DNA of 64,000 nt from CAVQRB01 sp963715055 (GTDB lineage Bacteria; Pseudomonadota; Alphaproteobacteria; Rhodobacterales; Rhodobacteraceae), in the NCBI GenBank assembly GCA_963715055.1, contig CAVQRB010000001.1:471433-535432 (forward strand), read 5' to 3'. A model generated the notes under the pieces. The model saw only the letters and a program-made list of their open reading frames with translations. It was not told the origin of the DNA and did no database searches. The position numbers and the translations under genes are program-made. Shown here piece after piece: positions 34,495 to 44,386 of this stretch; the stretch's first letter is position 1; every line of letters starts with the position of its first letter.

Positions 34495-35901
34495 CTATCC
34501 GCCAAGGACAGGCGGGCGCGTCTGAGGCCATTTTGTCATCTGATGCCAGACTTCCGCAAGTCTCAGAAGCATTCCGTCTGAACCTGGGCGTCCGATGAGT
34601 TGCATGCCCATCGGAAGACCATTGGCGCCGAAGCCCACCGGGATGCTGATAGCGGGCAGCCCGATCAGGCTTGCAGGCACCACCACCTGCATCCAGCGGT
34701 GATAGGTGTCCATGTAGACGCCTCCGATTTCGTCGGGATGGATCAGGTCGATCTCAAAGGGCCAGACCTGCGCACTGGGCAAGGCCAGCACGTCGAAATC
34801 ACCAAAAGCGCGCAGGGCGACCCGGTACCAGTCCGATCGCACGAGGCTTTGCGCGTGAACGTCCATGGCCGAGAGTGCGAGACCGTTCTCGATCTCCCAT
34901 ATCATCGCGGGTTTCAGCTTGTCGCGCCGCGCGGGATCCTCCGCATCCATGCGGCGCGCGCCGGCGATGGAAAAACTGCGCAGCGAAACCCAGGCGCGCC
35001 ACATGGCATCGAGATCGAAGAGCGGTGCAGGCGTCTCCACATGCCAGCCGATCTGCGCCATCTGACCGAGCGCCTCCTCGCAAAGCGGAATCACCCCGGC
35101 CTCCATGGGCAGCCCACCGCCCCAATCCGAAAGCCAGCCAATGCGCGGCGCAGGCACCGCCTCCGACAGGCCGGGCAAGGTGGCATCAATCTGATAGCCA
35201 TGCGGCCAGCCCGGATCGCGCCCCGCCATCGTATCGAGCAGGGCCGCGAGATCAGACGGGCTGCGCGCCATTGGGCCCAAGGTCGAGAGCTGATCGAGGA
35301 AAATCTCGCCGTCGGGCTCATCGGGCACCACACCAAAGGTCGGGCGCATGCCGTAGATGTTGTTCCAGGCCGCCGGGTTGCGCAGAGAGCCCATCATGTC
35401 CGAGCCATCCGCGAGGCTGACCATGCCAGTCGACAGCGCCACCGCCGCACCGCCCGAGGAGCCACCTGCCGACCGCCTCAGGTCGTAGGGGTTGCGGGTC
35501 GCGCCGAAGACCGGGTTATAGGTGTGGCTGCCGAGACCGAACTCCGGCGTATTGGTCTTGCCGATGATGATCGCCCCGGAAGCCCGCAGACGCCGCACCA
35601 CGAGATCGTCCCGGTCGCTGACGATGCCGTCAAAAAGCGGCGAGCCCTTGGTCGTGGGCAGGCCTGCTACATTCGACAGGTCCTTGATCGCCATGGGTAT
35701 GCCGTGCAGCCAACCCTTGCGCGGTGCGATATCGGCGGCTTTCGCCTCCTGCATCAGCGCTTCGTGATCGCGCAGCGACACGATCGCATTGACCTGCGGA
35801 TTAGTCGCGGCGATCCGGGACAGGGTCCGCGCCATCAACTCGGACGGGCGCAGCTCGCCATGTTCGATCTGGCGTGACAGTACGAGCGCATCGGCCTGCA
35901 A
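34495..35901 (-). CDS. Amidase (amidase-signature family)
   Basis: 468 residues, start TTG at 35901 supported by GGAGGAG 7 nt upstream. The amidase-signature Ser-Ser-Lys set is complete: catalytic Lys in MAIKDLSNVAG (about residue 70), then the serine-rich loop RSAGGSSGGAAVALSTGM (about 145-162) with the nucleophile near GSDMMGSLRNPAA. Hydrolyses an amide of unknown structure in the cytoplasm; no GatB/GatC neighbours, so not the tRNA amidotransferase. Probably cotranscribed with the DUF2189 gene. Confidence 0.9.
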   Translation of the reverse strand: MQADALVLSRQIEHGELRPSELMARTLSRIAATNPQVNAIVSLRDHEALMQEAKAADIAPRKGWLHGIPMAIKDLSNVAGLPTTKGSPLFDGIVSDRDDLVVRRLRASGAIIIGKTNTPEFGLGSHTYNPVFGATRNPYDLRRSAGGSSGGAAVALSTGMVSLADGSDMMGSLRNPAAWNNIYGMRPTFGVVPDEPDGEIFLDQLSTLGPMARSPSDLAALLDTMAGRDPGWPHGYQIDATLPGLSEAVPAPRIGWLSDWGGGLPMEAGVIPLCEEALGQMAQIGWHVETPAPLFDLDAMWRAWVSLRSFSIAGARRMDAEDPARRDKLKPAMIWEIENGLALSAMDVHAQSLVRSDWYRVALRAFGDFDVLALPSAQVWPFEIDLIHPDEIGGVYMDTYHRWMQVVVPASLIGLPAISIPVGFGANGLPMGMQLIGRPGSDGMLLRLAEVWHQMTKWPQTRPPVLGG

Positions 35902-35977
35902 TCCTCGTCTCCTCCGGTTTTCGCGTCATCTTACGGAGAAGCGGTCCGGCGGCAACGCAATTCACGAGGTCGCCGTG

Positions 35978-37102
35978 TTAGCTCCCCTGCGCTTCGGCCC
36001 GGCTCTTGCCCGACACATCGAGCGCGAGCGTGGCGGCCATGAAGCCATCGAGATCTCCATCAAGAACGCCCTTGGTATCCGATGTCTCGAAGTTGGTGCG
36101 CAAGTCCTTCACCATCTGGTAGGGCTGCAGCACGTAGGAGCGGATCTGGTTGCCCCAGCCCGCGTCGCCCTTGTTCTCATGCGCCTCGTTGATGGCCGCA
36201 TTGCGTCGGTCGAGCTCGAGTTGGTAGAGCCGCGATTTCAGGGCCTTCATCGCGATATCGCGGTTCTGGTGTTGCGATTTCTCCGAGCTTGTCACCACGA
36301 TCCCCGTGGGATGGTGGGTGATCCGCACGGCGGAGTCGGTGGTGTTGACGTGCTGCCCCCCGGCACCGGAGGAGCGATAGGTGTCGATGCGGATATCCGA
36401 GGGGTTCACCTCGATCTCGATGTTGTCATCGACCACCGGATAGACCCAGACGGAACTGAAGGAGGTATGACGCTTGGCGGCACTGTCGAAGGGCGAAATA
36501 CGCACCAGCCGGTGCACGCCGCTTTCAGATTTCAGCCAGCCGTAGGCATTGGGCCCGCTGATCTTGTAGACGGCGGATTTGATCCCGGCCTCGTCGCCGT
36601 CGCTCATCGATTGCAACTCGACCTTGTAGCCCTTCTTCTCGGCCCAGCGGACGTACATGCGCGCGAGCATATTGGCCCAGTCGCAGCTTTCGGTGCCGCC
36701 AGCGCCCGCGTTGATCTCCAGGAAAGTGTCGTTGCCATCGGCCTCGCCATCGAGCAGCGCTTCGAGTTCTTTCTGCGCTGCCCTCTCGACCAGAGCCTTC
36801 AGCGACGCCTCGGCATCCGCGACAACCTCCGCATCTTCCTCCATCTCGCCCAACTCGATCAGTTCGAGATTATCCGCCAGATCTTGCCTGATCCCGTCGT
36901 AGGTCGCGATGGCATCGACCAGCACCTGCCGGTCGCGCATCAGCTTCTGCGCCGCTTCCGGATTGTCCCAGAGCTTGGGATCCTCCACCCGCGCGTTGAA
37001 CTCCTCCAGCCGGTGCGGTGCCGTATCCACATCCAGTCGCTGGCCGAGAAGATCCAGCGATTTCCTGATTTTTTCAACAGTATTCTGAAGGTCTGCGCGC
37101 AT
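35978..37102 (-). CDS. prfB: Peptide chain release factor 2
   Basis: 374 residues in one uninterrupted frame: no programmed frameshift of the E. coli kind. Domain 2 carries the stop-codon tripeptide SPF (RLVRISPFDSAAKR) that recognises UGA and UAA, and domain 3 has the GGQ loop (SSGAGGQHVNTTDSAVRITH) that triggers release. N-terminal helical domain with TVEKIRKSLDLLGQRL. Downstream of mrcA and amiC on the same strand, an order common in alphaproteobacteria. Confidence 0.95.
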   Translation of the reverse strand: MRADLQNTVEKIRKSLDLLGQRLDVDTAPHRLEEFNARVEDPKLWDNPEAAQKLMRDRQVLVDAIATYDGIRQDLADNLELIELGEMEEDAEVVADAEASLKALVERAAQKELEALLDGEADGNDTFLEINAGAGGTESCDWANMLARMYVRWAEKKGYKVELQSMSDGDEAGIKSAVYKISGPNAYGWLKSESGVHRLVRISPFDSAAKRHTSFSSVWVYPVVDDNIEIEVNPSDIRIDTYRSSGAGGQHVNTTDSAVRITHHPTGIVVTSSEKSQHQNRDIAMKALKSRLYQLELDRRNAAINEAHENKGDAGWGNQIRSYVLQPYQMVKDLRTNFETSDTKGVLDGDLDGFMAATLALDVSGKSRAEAQGS

Positions 37103-37187
37103 CGGTGCCTCGGGTCATCCTCTGGAACAGCCTCTTAGACCAGCCCCCTGCCCGCAGCAAGCGGAACCGGGCCGAGCAGCCGCCTCG

Positions 37188-39743
37188 CTAGTAGAGGCCG
37201 CCGGAGCTTATTGTGCCGAAATTGGCGTTGGGCCCGACCGTGGTTTTCTCGCCGGTAGAGGTCGTCACCTGCTGCGCTTGTCCCTGTCCGACCTCGCGGA
37301 AGAGCGGCAGGTCCTGCCCCATGGCGAAGCCGCCGTCATACATGACGCCGAAGACTGGCTCCTCGCCATCGCGGAAGTATTCCGCCACGACGTTGTCTCC
37401 CGTTGCGTCATCGCCAAGCCGGGCACCACTGAAACGGTCGATCTTGATGAACCGCCCGCCCGGCGGGATGGTGAAGGGTCCGCCACCATATTTCTTGGTG
37501 GCCTCTTCCATGAAGCGCTGGAACACCGGCCCGCACATGCCGCCACCCGAAGCGCCCCGGCCCAGGGGCCGCGGCTGGTCATAGCCGATGTAGCAGCCCG
37601 CGACGATGTTGCTGGTGAAACCCACGAACCAGACGTCCTTGCTGTCGTTGGTGGTCCCGGTCTTGCCGGCCGTCGGCACCGGCAGGTTGACCGTGCCGCT
37701 TGCGGTGCCGCGCTCCACCACGCCCGTGAGCATCGAGGTCAGCTGGTAGGCCGTCACCGGGTCCATGACGCGCTCACGGTTGGAAATCACCTTGGGCGGC
37801 AGGCCGGGATCGAGGCTCGCAAGCTGGCAGTCGTAGCAGAGCCGCTCGTCATGACGGTAGATGGTCTTTCCGTAGCGGTCCTGCACCCGGTCGACCAGCG
37901 TCGGCTGCACCCGCTCGCCGCCATTGGCGAACATCGCATAGGCCGCAACCATCTGATAGAGCGTTGTCTCCTCGGAGCCGAGCGCGTTGGCAAGGAACTG
38001 GCCCATATTGTCGTAGACGCCGAAGCGTTCGGCGTAGTCGGCCACCACGTCCATGCCCACTTCCTGCGCCAGACGGATGGTCATGAGGTTCCGGGAGCGC
38101 TCGATGCCCGTGCGCAGCGGCGTCGGCCCGTAGAATTCATTGGAGGCATTGCGAGGGCGCCAGAGGCCTTGCGGCGTGTTGATCTCGATGGGCGCATCCA
38201 CAACGATGGTGGCGGGGGTGTAGCCGCTGTCGAGTGCTGCGGCATAGACGAAGGGCTTGAAACTCGATCCCGGCTGGCGCTGCGCCTGCGTGGCGCGGTT
38301 GAAAACGCTGGCCTGATAGGAAAAGCCGCCCTGCATGGCGATCACGCGGCCCGTATTGACGTCCATGGCAACAAAGGCGCCCTGCACCTGCGGGACCTGC
38401 CGCAGGGTCCAGCGGATGAAGGTGCCGTCCGCATCCGACGTCATGGCCCGCACATGCACCACATCGCCCACAGACAGAAGATCACCCGCCGCTTTCGCCT
38501 TTTCGCTCATCGAGCCATCGAGGCGCCGCTTGCGCGCCCATGTCACATCCTGCGCCGTGATGAAATGTCCGTCCTCGTCTTCCTCGACGCCTTCGATGCC
38601 GATCCGTGCGTCATTGGTGCCGACGGAGAGCACGACCGCCGGATACCATGGGCCATCAAGCTCGATGTCCCGCGCAATGCTCACGGCGGCCAGCGCTTCG
38701 CGCCAGCTTGCCTCATCGGCCAGCAGCGCGGGCTCGATCTTGGTGCGCCGCTCGCGGTAGATACCCGTCTGGCGGTCGAACTCCTCGAGCTCGCGCCGCA
38801 GGGATTCGGCGGCAATGGGCTGCATCTCCTGATCGATCGTGGCGCGTACGGTGAGACCACCGGTGAAAAACTCGCCCTCGCCGAAATTCTCGCTCAACTG
38901 GCGGCGAATCTCATCGGTGAAATAGTCCCGTGGCGGCAGCACTTCCTTGAAACTCTCGAAATCGCCGTTCTGCACGGAGCGAACCGGCTCATTCACTTCT
39001 ATCTGGTAGACCAATTCCGAGATGTAGCCGTTCTCCTTCATCTCCCTGAGAACGAAATTGCGACGGTCGCGCAGGCGGTCGATCTGGCGCACCGGATGGT
39101 AGTTGCTCGGGGCTTTCGGCAGCGAGGCAAGGAAGGCTGCCTCGTGCGGAGCCAGATCGCTCAGCGGCTTGTTGAAATAGGTCTGGGCTGCGGCAGCCAC
39201 GCCATAGGAGTTCTGCCCGAGGAAAATTTCGTTGAGGTAAAGCTCAAGGATGCGGTCCTTGCTCAGGGTTTCCTCCAGCCGCGAGGCGAGGATGATCTCC
39301 TTGATCTTGCGTTCCGCCTGGCGGTCGCCCGAGAGGATGAAGTTCTTCATCACCTGCTGGGTGATGGTCGAGGCACCGCGCACATCCCGGCCGCCTGACC
39401 GGATCGCCTCGTAGCCTGCCACCGCGATGCCACGCAGATCGTAGCCGTCGTGCCGGTAGAAATTCTTGTCCTCGGCGGAAATGAAGGCCTGTTTCACCAA
39501 GTCCGGGATCTGGTCGGCAGGCACGAAAAGCCGGCGTTCCTTCGCGAATTCGTCGATCAGCTGGCCTTGCCCGGAGTAGATGCGGCTGATCGTCGGCGGC
39601 GCATATTGCGCCAGCGATTCGTGGCTCGGCAGATCACGCCCATACACCCAGAAGATCGCACCGACAGAAAGCGCTACCATGCCCAAGGCCATGGTGACGG
39701 TGGTGAAAATGCCGCCGAAGAAGGACAGGATGAAACGAAACAC
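37188..39743 (-). CDS. mrcA: Penicillin-binding protein 1A
   Basis: 851 residues, start GTG. A bifunctional peptidoglycan synthase. One N-terminal membrane anchor (about 5-32), then the glycosyltransferase domain with SAEDKNFYRHDGYDLRGI and RGASTITQQVMKN (about 90-140), an OB-like region, and the transpeptidase domain with the catalytic Ser in PGSSFKPFVYA (about 480), SRN near residue 560 and KTGTT (about 690). All catalytic motifs are intact. Second gene of an amiC-mrcA-prfB run. Confidence 0.95.
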   Translation of the reverse strand: MFRFILSFFGGIFTTVTMALGMVALSVGAIFWVYGRDLPSHESLAQYAPPTISRIYSGQGQLIDEFAKERRLFVPADQIPDLVKQAFISAEDKNFYRHDGYDLRGIAVAGYEAIRSGGRDVRGASTITQQVMKNFILSGDRQAERKIKEIILASRLEETLSKDRILELYLNEIFLGQNSYGVAAAAQTYFNKPLSDLAPHEAAFLASLPKAPSNYHPVRQIDRLRDRRNFVLREMKENGYISELVYQIEVNEPVRSVQNGDFESFKEVLPPRDYFTDEIRRQLSENFGEGEFFTGGLTVRATIDQEMQPIAAESLRRELEEFDRQTGIYRERRTKIEPALLADEASWREALAAVSIARDIELDGPWYPAVVLSVGTNDARIGIEGVEEDEDGHFITAQDVTWARKRRLDGSMSEKAKAAGDLLSVGDVVHVRAMTSDADGTFIRWTLRQVPQVQGAFVAMDVNTGRVIAMQGGFSYQASVFNRATQAQRQPGSSFKPFVYAAALDSGYTPATIVVDAPIEINTPQGLWRPRNASNEFYGPTPLRTGIERSRNLMTIRLAQEVGMDVVADYAERFGVYDNMGQFLANALGSEETTLYQMVAAYAMFANGGERVQPTLVDRVQDRYGKTIYRHDERLCYDCQLASLDPGLPPKVISNRERVMDPVTAYQLTSMLTGVVERGTASGTVNLPVPTAGKTGTTNDSKDVWFVGFTSNIVAGCYIGYDQPRPLGRGASGGGMCGPVFQRFMEEATKKYGGGPFTIPPGGRFIKIDRFSGARLGDDATGDNVVAEYFRDGEEPVFGVMYDGGFAMGQDLPLFREVGQGQAQQVTTSTGEKTTVGPNANFGTISSGGLY

Positions 39744-39841
39744 GGGAGGCGATCGCAGGCCTTTTTGTTGTTGGACTTACTCCGCATATAAGCATTGTGC
39801 GCCGGATGGTCAAAACACGAAACGGTGCCGGCGACGATCCG

Positions 39842-41056
39842 CTACTGCCGCATCAGAGCGCGCAGCGCCGCATCGGTCTCGCGCCAGTCGACGATCGCCC
39901 CGGCCATGGCCGCGATGATGCGCGCGCGCCAGGCCGGATTGATGAGGTTCTCCAGATCGCGTTCGCTCGAGAGAAACCCGACCTCGACCAGAACAGACGG
40001 GATATCGGCGGATTTCAGGACGGAAAATCCCGCCCGGCGCAGCGGCTTGTTGTTCATCGGCCCACCCGCCGCCGCCATGCCCGCGACCAGCGTCTGCGCC
40101 AGTGATTCCGTCCGGGGTCCGGTTTCCTGACGCGCAAGATCAAGCAGCACGCTTGCAATCTCGTCGTCCGAGCCGGTCAGATCCGCACCGGCGATGATAT
40201 CGGCGCGGTTGTGACGTGCGGCCAGTTGCTCCGTGGCCTTGTCCGTGGCCTCTTCCGAGAGCGTGTAGATCGTCGCACCTTGCGCGCCACCTTCGCTCAG
40301 GGCGTCCGCGTGAAGCGACAGGAACACATCCGCTCCGGACTGATGCGCCAGCGCCACACGGCTGGTCAGCGACACGAAATGATCGGCCTCCCGCGTCAAG
40401 GCAACCTCGTCCACACCAGCGCGCAACAAGGCGTCGCGCAATTCCTGCGCGAATTCCAGCATCAGGGTCTTTTCATTGACCCCTGCCCGTTCGGCGCCGG
40501 GATCGATGCCCCCATGGCCCGGGTCGATCACCACGACGAAGCGGTCCTCGGTCCAGGCCCGCGCCGGATCACGCGGCGCCTCGATGCTCCAGAGCACCCC
40601 TTCAGGCACGCCCGAGGACATGCGGAAATCGGCAGGTGGCACGGGCCGCAAAGCGACTGTCAGCTGCGCCGCCCCGCTTTCGGGGTCGACCTTCATCTCG
40701 ATATCATCGGGCTGGAAAGGCCCCGCGAGATCCCCCACGAGCCGCGACCATCCGGGCTGAAAACGCCCGAAACGCACATCGGAGATCACCCCGGATCGCG
40801 TCAATGCCTGCGGCGCAACACCGGTCCAGTCCACTTCACGAAAATCAAGGATCAGCCGTGGCGGCGCATCGAGCGTGAAGACCCGGAACGGCACCCCGGC
40901 GCTGAGGCTCAGCGTCAAGGTCGCAGTGCCCGTTGCATCGGCGACGAGCCCGCTTGCGTCGGCGTCGACGCGGGCCACCACACTGGGGTCCTGTGCGGCC
41001 AAGGGCACGACTGCCCAAAGGCCAACGGCCAAGGCGCACATGAATTTGCGGATCAT
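39842..41056 (-). CDS. amiC: N-acetylmuramoyl-L-alanine amidase (AmiC type)
   Basis: 404 residues from ATG 41056, with AGCAGG upstream; a longer frame start has no signal. A Sec signal peptide (to about AAQ at residue 22) is followed by an AMIN domain (about 35-130: FTLDAPPRLILDFREVDW) and the amidase_3 zinc domain with VVIDPGHGGIDPGAE (about 172), the Glu in EKTLMLEFA, FLSLHADAL and the catalytic Glu in SVLVEVGFLSS (about 365). Splits septal peptidoglycan for daughter-cell separation. Upstream partner of mrcA. Confidence 0.93.
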   Translation of the reverse strand: MIRKFMCALAVGLWAVVPLAAQDPSVVARVDADASGLVADATGTATLTLSLSAGVPFRVFTLDAPPRLILDFREVDWTGVAPQALTRSGVISDVRFGRFQPGWSRLVGDLAGPFQPDDIEMKVDPESGAAQLTVALRPVPPADFRMSSGVPEGVLWSIEAPRDPARAWTEDRFVVVIDPGHGGIDPGAERAGVNEKTLMLEFAQELRDALLRAGVDEVALTREADHFVSLTSRVALAHQSGADVFLSLHADALSEGGAQGATIYTLSEEATDKATEQLAARHNRADIIAGADLTGSDDEIASVLLDLARQETGPRTESLAQTLVAGMAAAGGPMNNKPLRRAGFSVLKSADIPSVLVEVGFLSSERDLENLINPAWRARIIAAMAGAIVDWRETDAALRALMRQ

Positions 41057-41126
41057 CCTGCTGCTCTGCTCTGGTTCTTTTTTTATTGCCGCTAGTCTAA
41101 GGCATTCTGGATGCAAATGGAAATGC

Positions 41127-42269
41127 TTAGCGCGCGGACATGAAGTCCTTCAACCGCGCCAAACCCGCTTCGATGTCCTCGGTGCTGCGCGCGTAGGAAA
41201 ACCGCAGCGTCCGATGCCCGCGGACGGGATCGAAATCGAGGCCGGGTGTCACGGCGACGCCCGCATGTTCAAGGATTTCGGCAGCGAAGGCACGGCTGTC
41301 ATGCGTGAATTCCGAAACGTCGGCATAGACATAGAATGCGCCATCGGGCGGTGCGATCCGGGTAAACCCGGCCTCGGGCAGGCCCTTGAGCATGAGCACC
41401 CGGTTGGCGCGGTAGACAGCCATGTTGTCCTCGAGTTCCGGGGTGGCGTCGAGGGCCGCGAGGGCCGCCACCTGGCTGGCATGGGGCGCGCAGATGAACA
41501 TGTTCTGGCTGATCCGCTCGACCACGCGCACGTGATCCTGTGGCACCACGAGCCAGCCCACGCGCCAGCCGGTCATCGAGAAATACTTCGAAAAGGAATT
41601 GATCACATAGGCCTCGTCGGTGATCTGCAAGGCGGTGACCGCCTTGGCCTCATATTCGATGCCGTGGTAGATTTCATCGGAAATGAAGGCCGCGCCGCGC
41701 GCGTGACAGGCCTCGATCAAGCCTTGCAGGGAGGCATGGTCCAGCATCGTCCCGGTCGGGTTGGCCGGTGAGGCGACAAGCAAACCGGCCAGATCGTGCG
41801 CGGCCACATCCGAAGGCGCAGGCTGAAAGCGGTTTTCCGCCGTCGTGGGCAGATCGACCGGGCAAAGATCAAGCGCGCGCAGGATCTGGCGGTAGCTGGG
41901 ATATCCCGGTGCGCCGACCCCGACCCGTTCACCGGTGTCAAAGAGCGCCGTGAAAGCCAGAATGAACCCGCCCGATGAGCCCGGAGTCACGACCACGCGC
42001 CCGGGATCGAGATCGACGTCATACCACTCGCCGTAAAGCCGCGCGATCCGTTGGCGCAACGCCGGCAGCCCGAGCGACACCGTATAGCCCAGGGCACCCT
42101 GCTCCATCGCCCGCGCCAGCGCCTCTGTCGCCTGTTTCGGTGCACCGGTACCGGGCTGGCCGACCTCCATGTGGATGATGTGACGCCCGGCCTCTTCGGC
42201 ACGGCGCGCGGCCTCCATCACATCCATCACAATGAAGGGATCGACGGACGAACGCCTTGAAACCCGCAT
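41127..42269 (-). CDS. PLP-dependent aminotransferase, class I/II
   Basis: 380 residues from ATG 42269 (AGGAG 7 nt upstream). The PLP lysine is in NSFSKYFSMTGWRVGW (about residues 228-243), with the pyridine-contacting Asp in ISDEIYHGIEY and the Arg near FSYARS at the C-terminus for the substrate carboxylate. Fold-type I, aspartate aminotransferase family. Substrate unknown. Divergent from the M48-TPR protease gene with only 22 nt between starts. Confidence 0.92.
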   Translation of the reverse strand: MRVSRRSSVDPFIVMDVMEAARRAEEAGRHIIHMEVGQPGTGAPKQATEALARAMEQGALGYTVSLGLPALRQRIARLYGEWYDVDLDPGRVVVTPGSSGGFILAFTALFDTGERVGVGAPGYPSYRQILRALDLCPVDLPTTAENRFQPAPSDVAAHDLAGLLVASPANPTGTMLDHASLQGLIEACHARGAAFISDEIYHGIEYEAKAVTALQITDEAYVINSFSKYFSMTGWRVGWLVVPQDHVRVVERISQNMFICAPHASQVAALAALDATPELEDNMAVYRANRVLMLKGLPEAGFTRIAPPDGAFYVYADVSEFTHDSRAFAAEILEHAGVAVTPGLDFDPVRGHRTLRFSYARSTEDIEAGLARLKDFMSAR

Positions 42270-42291
42270 GAGTTCTCTCCTAACTGGTTCC

Positions 42292-43626
42292 ATGGTCTTT
42301 CATCGCGTATTCCGGTGGGCGTCAATCCCGCTCCTGTCGTTCTGCATGCTCGCCACCTCGGTGCAGGCACAAAACCTGCTGCGCGACGCGGACATCGAAT
42401 ACGGGCTCTCGCAGATCGCAAAACCGGTTCTGACCGCCGCCGGCCTGAGCCCGTCGCGGGTCAAGATCCTGGTCGTGAACGAAAGCACGCTCAACGCCTT
42501 CGTGGTCAGCAATGACGTGATCTTCGTGCATTACGGACTGATCAATCGCATGACCTCCGCGGCGATGCTGCAGGCCGTGATCGCCCACGAGGCGGCCCAT
42601 ATCACCAACGGTCACATCGCGCGGCGAATGAACAACTACGCCAGCTCCCGCACGGCGGCGGGGATCGGTCTGGCGCTGGCCGGAGTGGCCGCCGCAACCG
42701 GCAATGCCCAGGCTGCCGCGGGTCTTGCCGTCGGCCTGCAAAGCTCGGCTCTCGCGCGGTTCTTCAAGCACACCCAGGCCGAGGAAGCCTCCGCGGATCA
42801 ATCGGGGATCCGGTATCTGCAATCCGCCGGGGTTGACCCGCAGGGCATGGCGGATGTCCTCGCACTTTTCAACGGCCAGGACCTCTTGTCCGAAAGCCGG
42901 CAGGACCCCTATCTGCGCAGCCACCCGCTGTCGCGCGATCGTTTGCGCGCAGTCGAAGCCTATGTCGCCGCCTATGGCACGGACACCGCCCCGGATGCGA
43001 CCGCGGATTACTGGTTTTCGCGGGTGAACGGCAAGCTCAGCGCTTATACACGGGCGCCGACGTGGACGCTGGGCCGGATGAAGGAGACGCCCTATCCTGA
43101 TGTGCGCTACCTGCGCGAAGCCATCGCCGAACATCGCCAGTCCCGCACGAAACAGGCGTTGAAAGCGATTGACGCCGCCATCGCGATGCGCCCGGACGAC
43201 CCCTTTTACCATGACCAGCGCGGCCAGATCCTGCTCGAGACCCGCAACTTCGACGCTGCGGTAGCCGCCTATGGCCGTGCGGTCCAGCTTGCGCCCAACG
43301 ACGCGCTTATCCTGTCGGGATACGGCGGCGCGCTGCTGGCAGTCGGGAACATCAAGGACGCAAAGCAAGTGCTTGAGAAAGCCCGTGGAATAGACTTCCG
43401 TGACGGCAGTATGCTGCGTGATCTCTCGGTCGCCTACGCCAAGTCCGGCGAGCAGGGAATGGCAGCACTGGTCACGGCTGAAAGATATGCCCTGTCGGGG
43501 CGGATGGAGGATGCGGGCATCCACGCGAAACGCGCTTTGGGTCTGCTGCCGAATGGATCCGGTCCTTGGCAACGGGCGCAAGATGTGTTGATTGCGTCGG
43601 AACGCGCAGAGAAAAGGAAAAAATGA
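42292..43626 (+). CDS. M48 metalloprotease with TPR domain (BepA-like)
   Basis: 444 residues. A signal peptide (FRWASIPLLSFCMLATSVQAQ) places it in the periplasm. The zinc motif is HEAAH in AVIAHEAAHITNGH (about residues 98-111) with the third ligand in AEEASADQSGIRYL. The second half has TPR-like repeats (FYHDQRGQILLETRNFDAAVAAYGRAVQLAPNDALIL in several repeats). BepA-type proteins handle outer-membrane protein assembly and degrade misfolded LptD or BamA. Start is not certain: ATG 42268 is also in frame. DsbA-like gene follows 1 nt after the stop. Confidence 0.9.
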   Translation: MVFHRVFRWASIPLLSFCMLATSVQAQNLLRDADIEYGLSQIAKPVLTAAGLSPSRVKILVVNESTLNAFVVSNDVIFVHYGLINRMTSAAMLQAVIAHEAAHITNGHIARRMNNYASSRTAAGIGLALAGVAAATGNAQAAAGLAVGLQSSALARFFKHTQAEEASADQSGIRYLQSAGVDPQGMADVLALFNGQDLLSESRQDPYLRSHPLSRDRLRAVEAYVAAYGTDTAPDATADYWFSRVNGKLSAYTRAPTWTLGRMKETPYPDVRYLREAIAEHRQSRTKQALKAIDAAIAMRPDDPFYHDQRGQILLETRNFDAAVAAYGRAVQLAPNDALILSGYGGALLAVGNIKDAKQVLEKARGIDFRDGSMLRDLSVAYAKSGEQGMAALVTAERYALSGRMEDAGIHAKRALGLLPNGSGPWQRAQDVLIASERAEKRKK

Positions 43627-43627
43627 C

Positions 43628-44377
43628 ATGTTGAAACCGAAATTAATCGCTGCGCTGGCAGGCGCCGCCCTCTTTTGCGGACCGGCGCTCGCACTCGATC
43701 TGAACGCGATGACCGACGCGGAGCGCGCGCTCTTCCGTGAAGAGGTCCGTGCCTATCTCATGGAAAACCCCGAAGTGATCATGGAGGCCGTCAGTTCGCT
43801 GGAACAGCGGCAGGCCGAGGAGCAGGCAAAGGCTGATGTGACGCTGGTGGCCGATCATGCCGAGGCGATCTTCAACGATGGTTTTTCCTTCGTCGGCGGC
43901 AATCCGGACGGCGACATCACGCTGGTCGAATTCATGGACTACCGCTGCGGCTATTGCAAAAGAGCCTACGGTGAGGTCGAGAAGCTGCTCGACTTTGATG
44001 GTAACATCCGGTTCATCGTAAAGGAGTTCCCCATTCTGGGCGAGCAATCCGTTCTGGCCTCCCGCTTCGTGATCGCCGCAAAACATCTGAACGGGGCGGA
44101 GGCTTACAAATCTCTGCACGACGCGCTGATGACCTATAACGGAGACATCACCCTGGCGAGCCTGAGGCGTCTGGCGGAAACCTTCGATCTCGATGCAGGC
44201 GCCATCGAGGCAAAGATGGAAGACCCCGCGGTAACTGAGGAATTGAGTGCGACACGCGCGCTCGCGCAGGCCCTGCGGATCAGCGGGACGCCGACTTTCG
44301 TGCTGCAGGACGAAATGCTGCGGGGCTACCTGCCCTTCGATCAGATGCTTGAAATCGTGGAGGGCAAGCGCGGCTGA
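43628..44377 (+). CDS. DsbA-family thiol:disulfide protein
   Basis: 249 residues. A signal peptide (LIAALAGAALFCGPALA) is followed by a helical N-terminal extension (LFREEVRAYLMENPEVIMEAVSSLEQRQ), characteristic of the alphaproteobacterial DsbA-like/ScsC group, and a thioredoxin domain with the active site DYRCGYCKRAY (about residues 113-123) and cis-Pro in SGTPTFVL. AAAAGGA precedes the ATG. It is coupled to the M48-TPR gene, consistent with joint work on outer-membrane or periplasmic folding. dsbB is at 218, elsewhere. Confidence 0.92.
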   Translation: MLKPKLIAALAGAALFCGPALALDLNAMTDAERALFREEVRAYLMENPEVIMEAVSSLEQRQAEEQAKADVTLVADHAEAIFNDGFSFVGGNPDGDITLVEFMDYRCGYCKRAYGEVEKLLDFDGNIRFIVKEFPILGEQSVLASRFVIAAKHLNGAEAYKSLHDALMTYNGDITLASLRRLAETFDLDAGAIEAKMEDPAVTEELSATRALAQALRISGTPTFVLQDEMLRGYLPFDQMLEIVEGKRG

Positions 44378-44386
44378 CCTCAGCGC

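Noticed and set aside
35978..37102. Programmed frameshift in prfB
   Set aside because: The frame is continuous from the start through the N-terminal domain, with no in-frame stop of the E. coli type.
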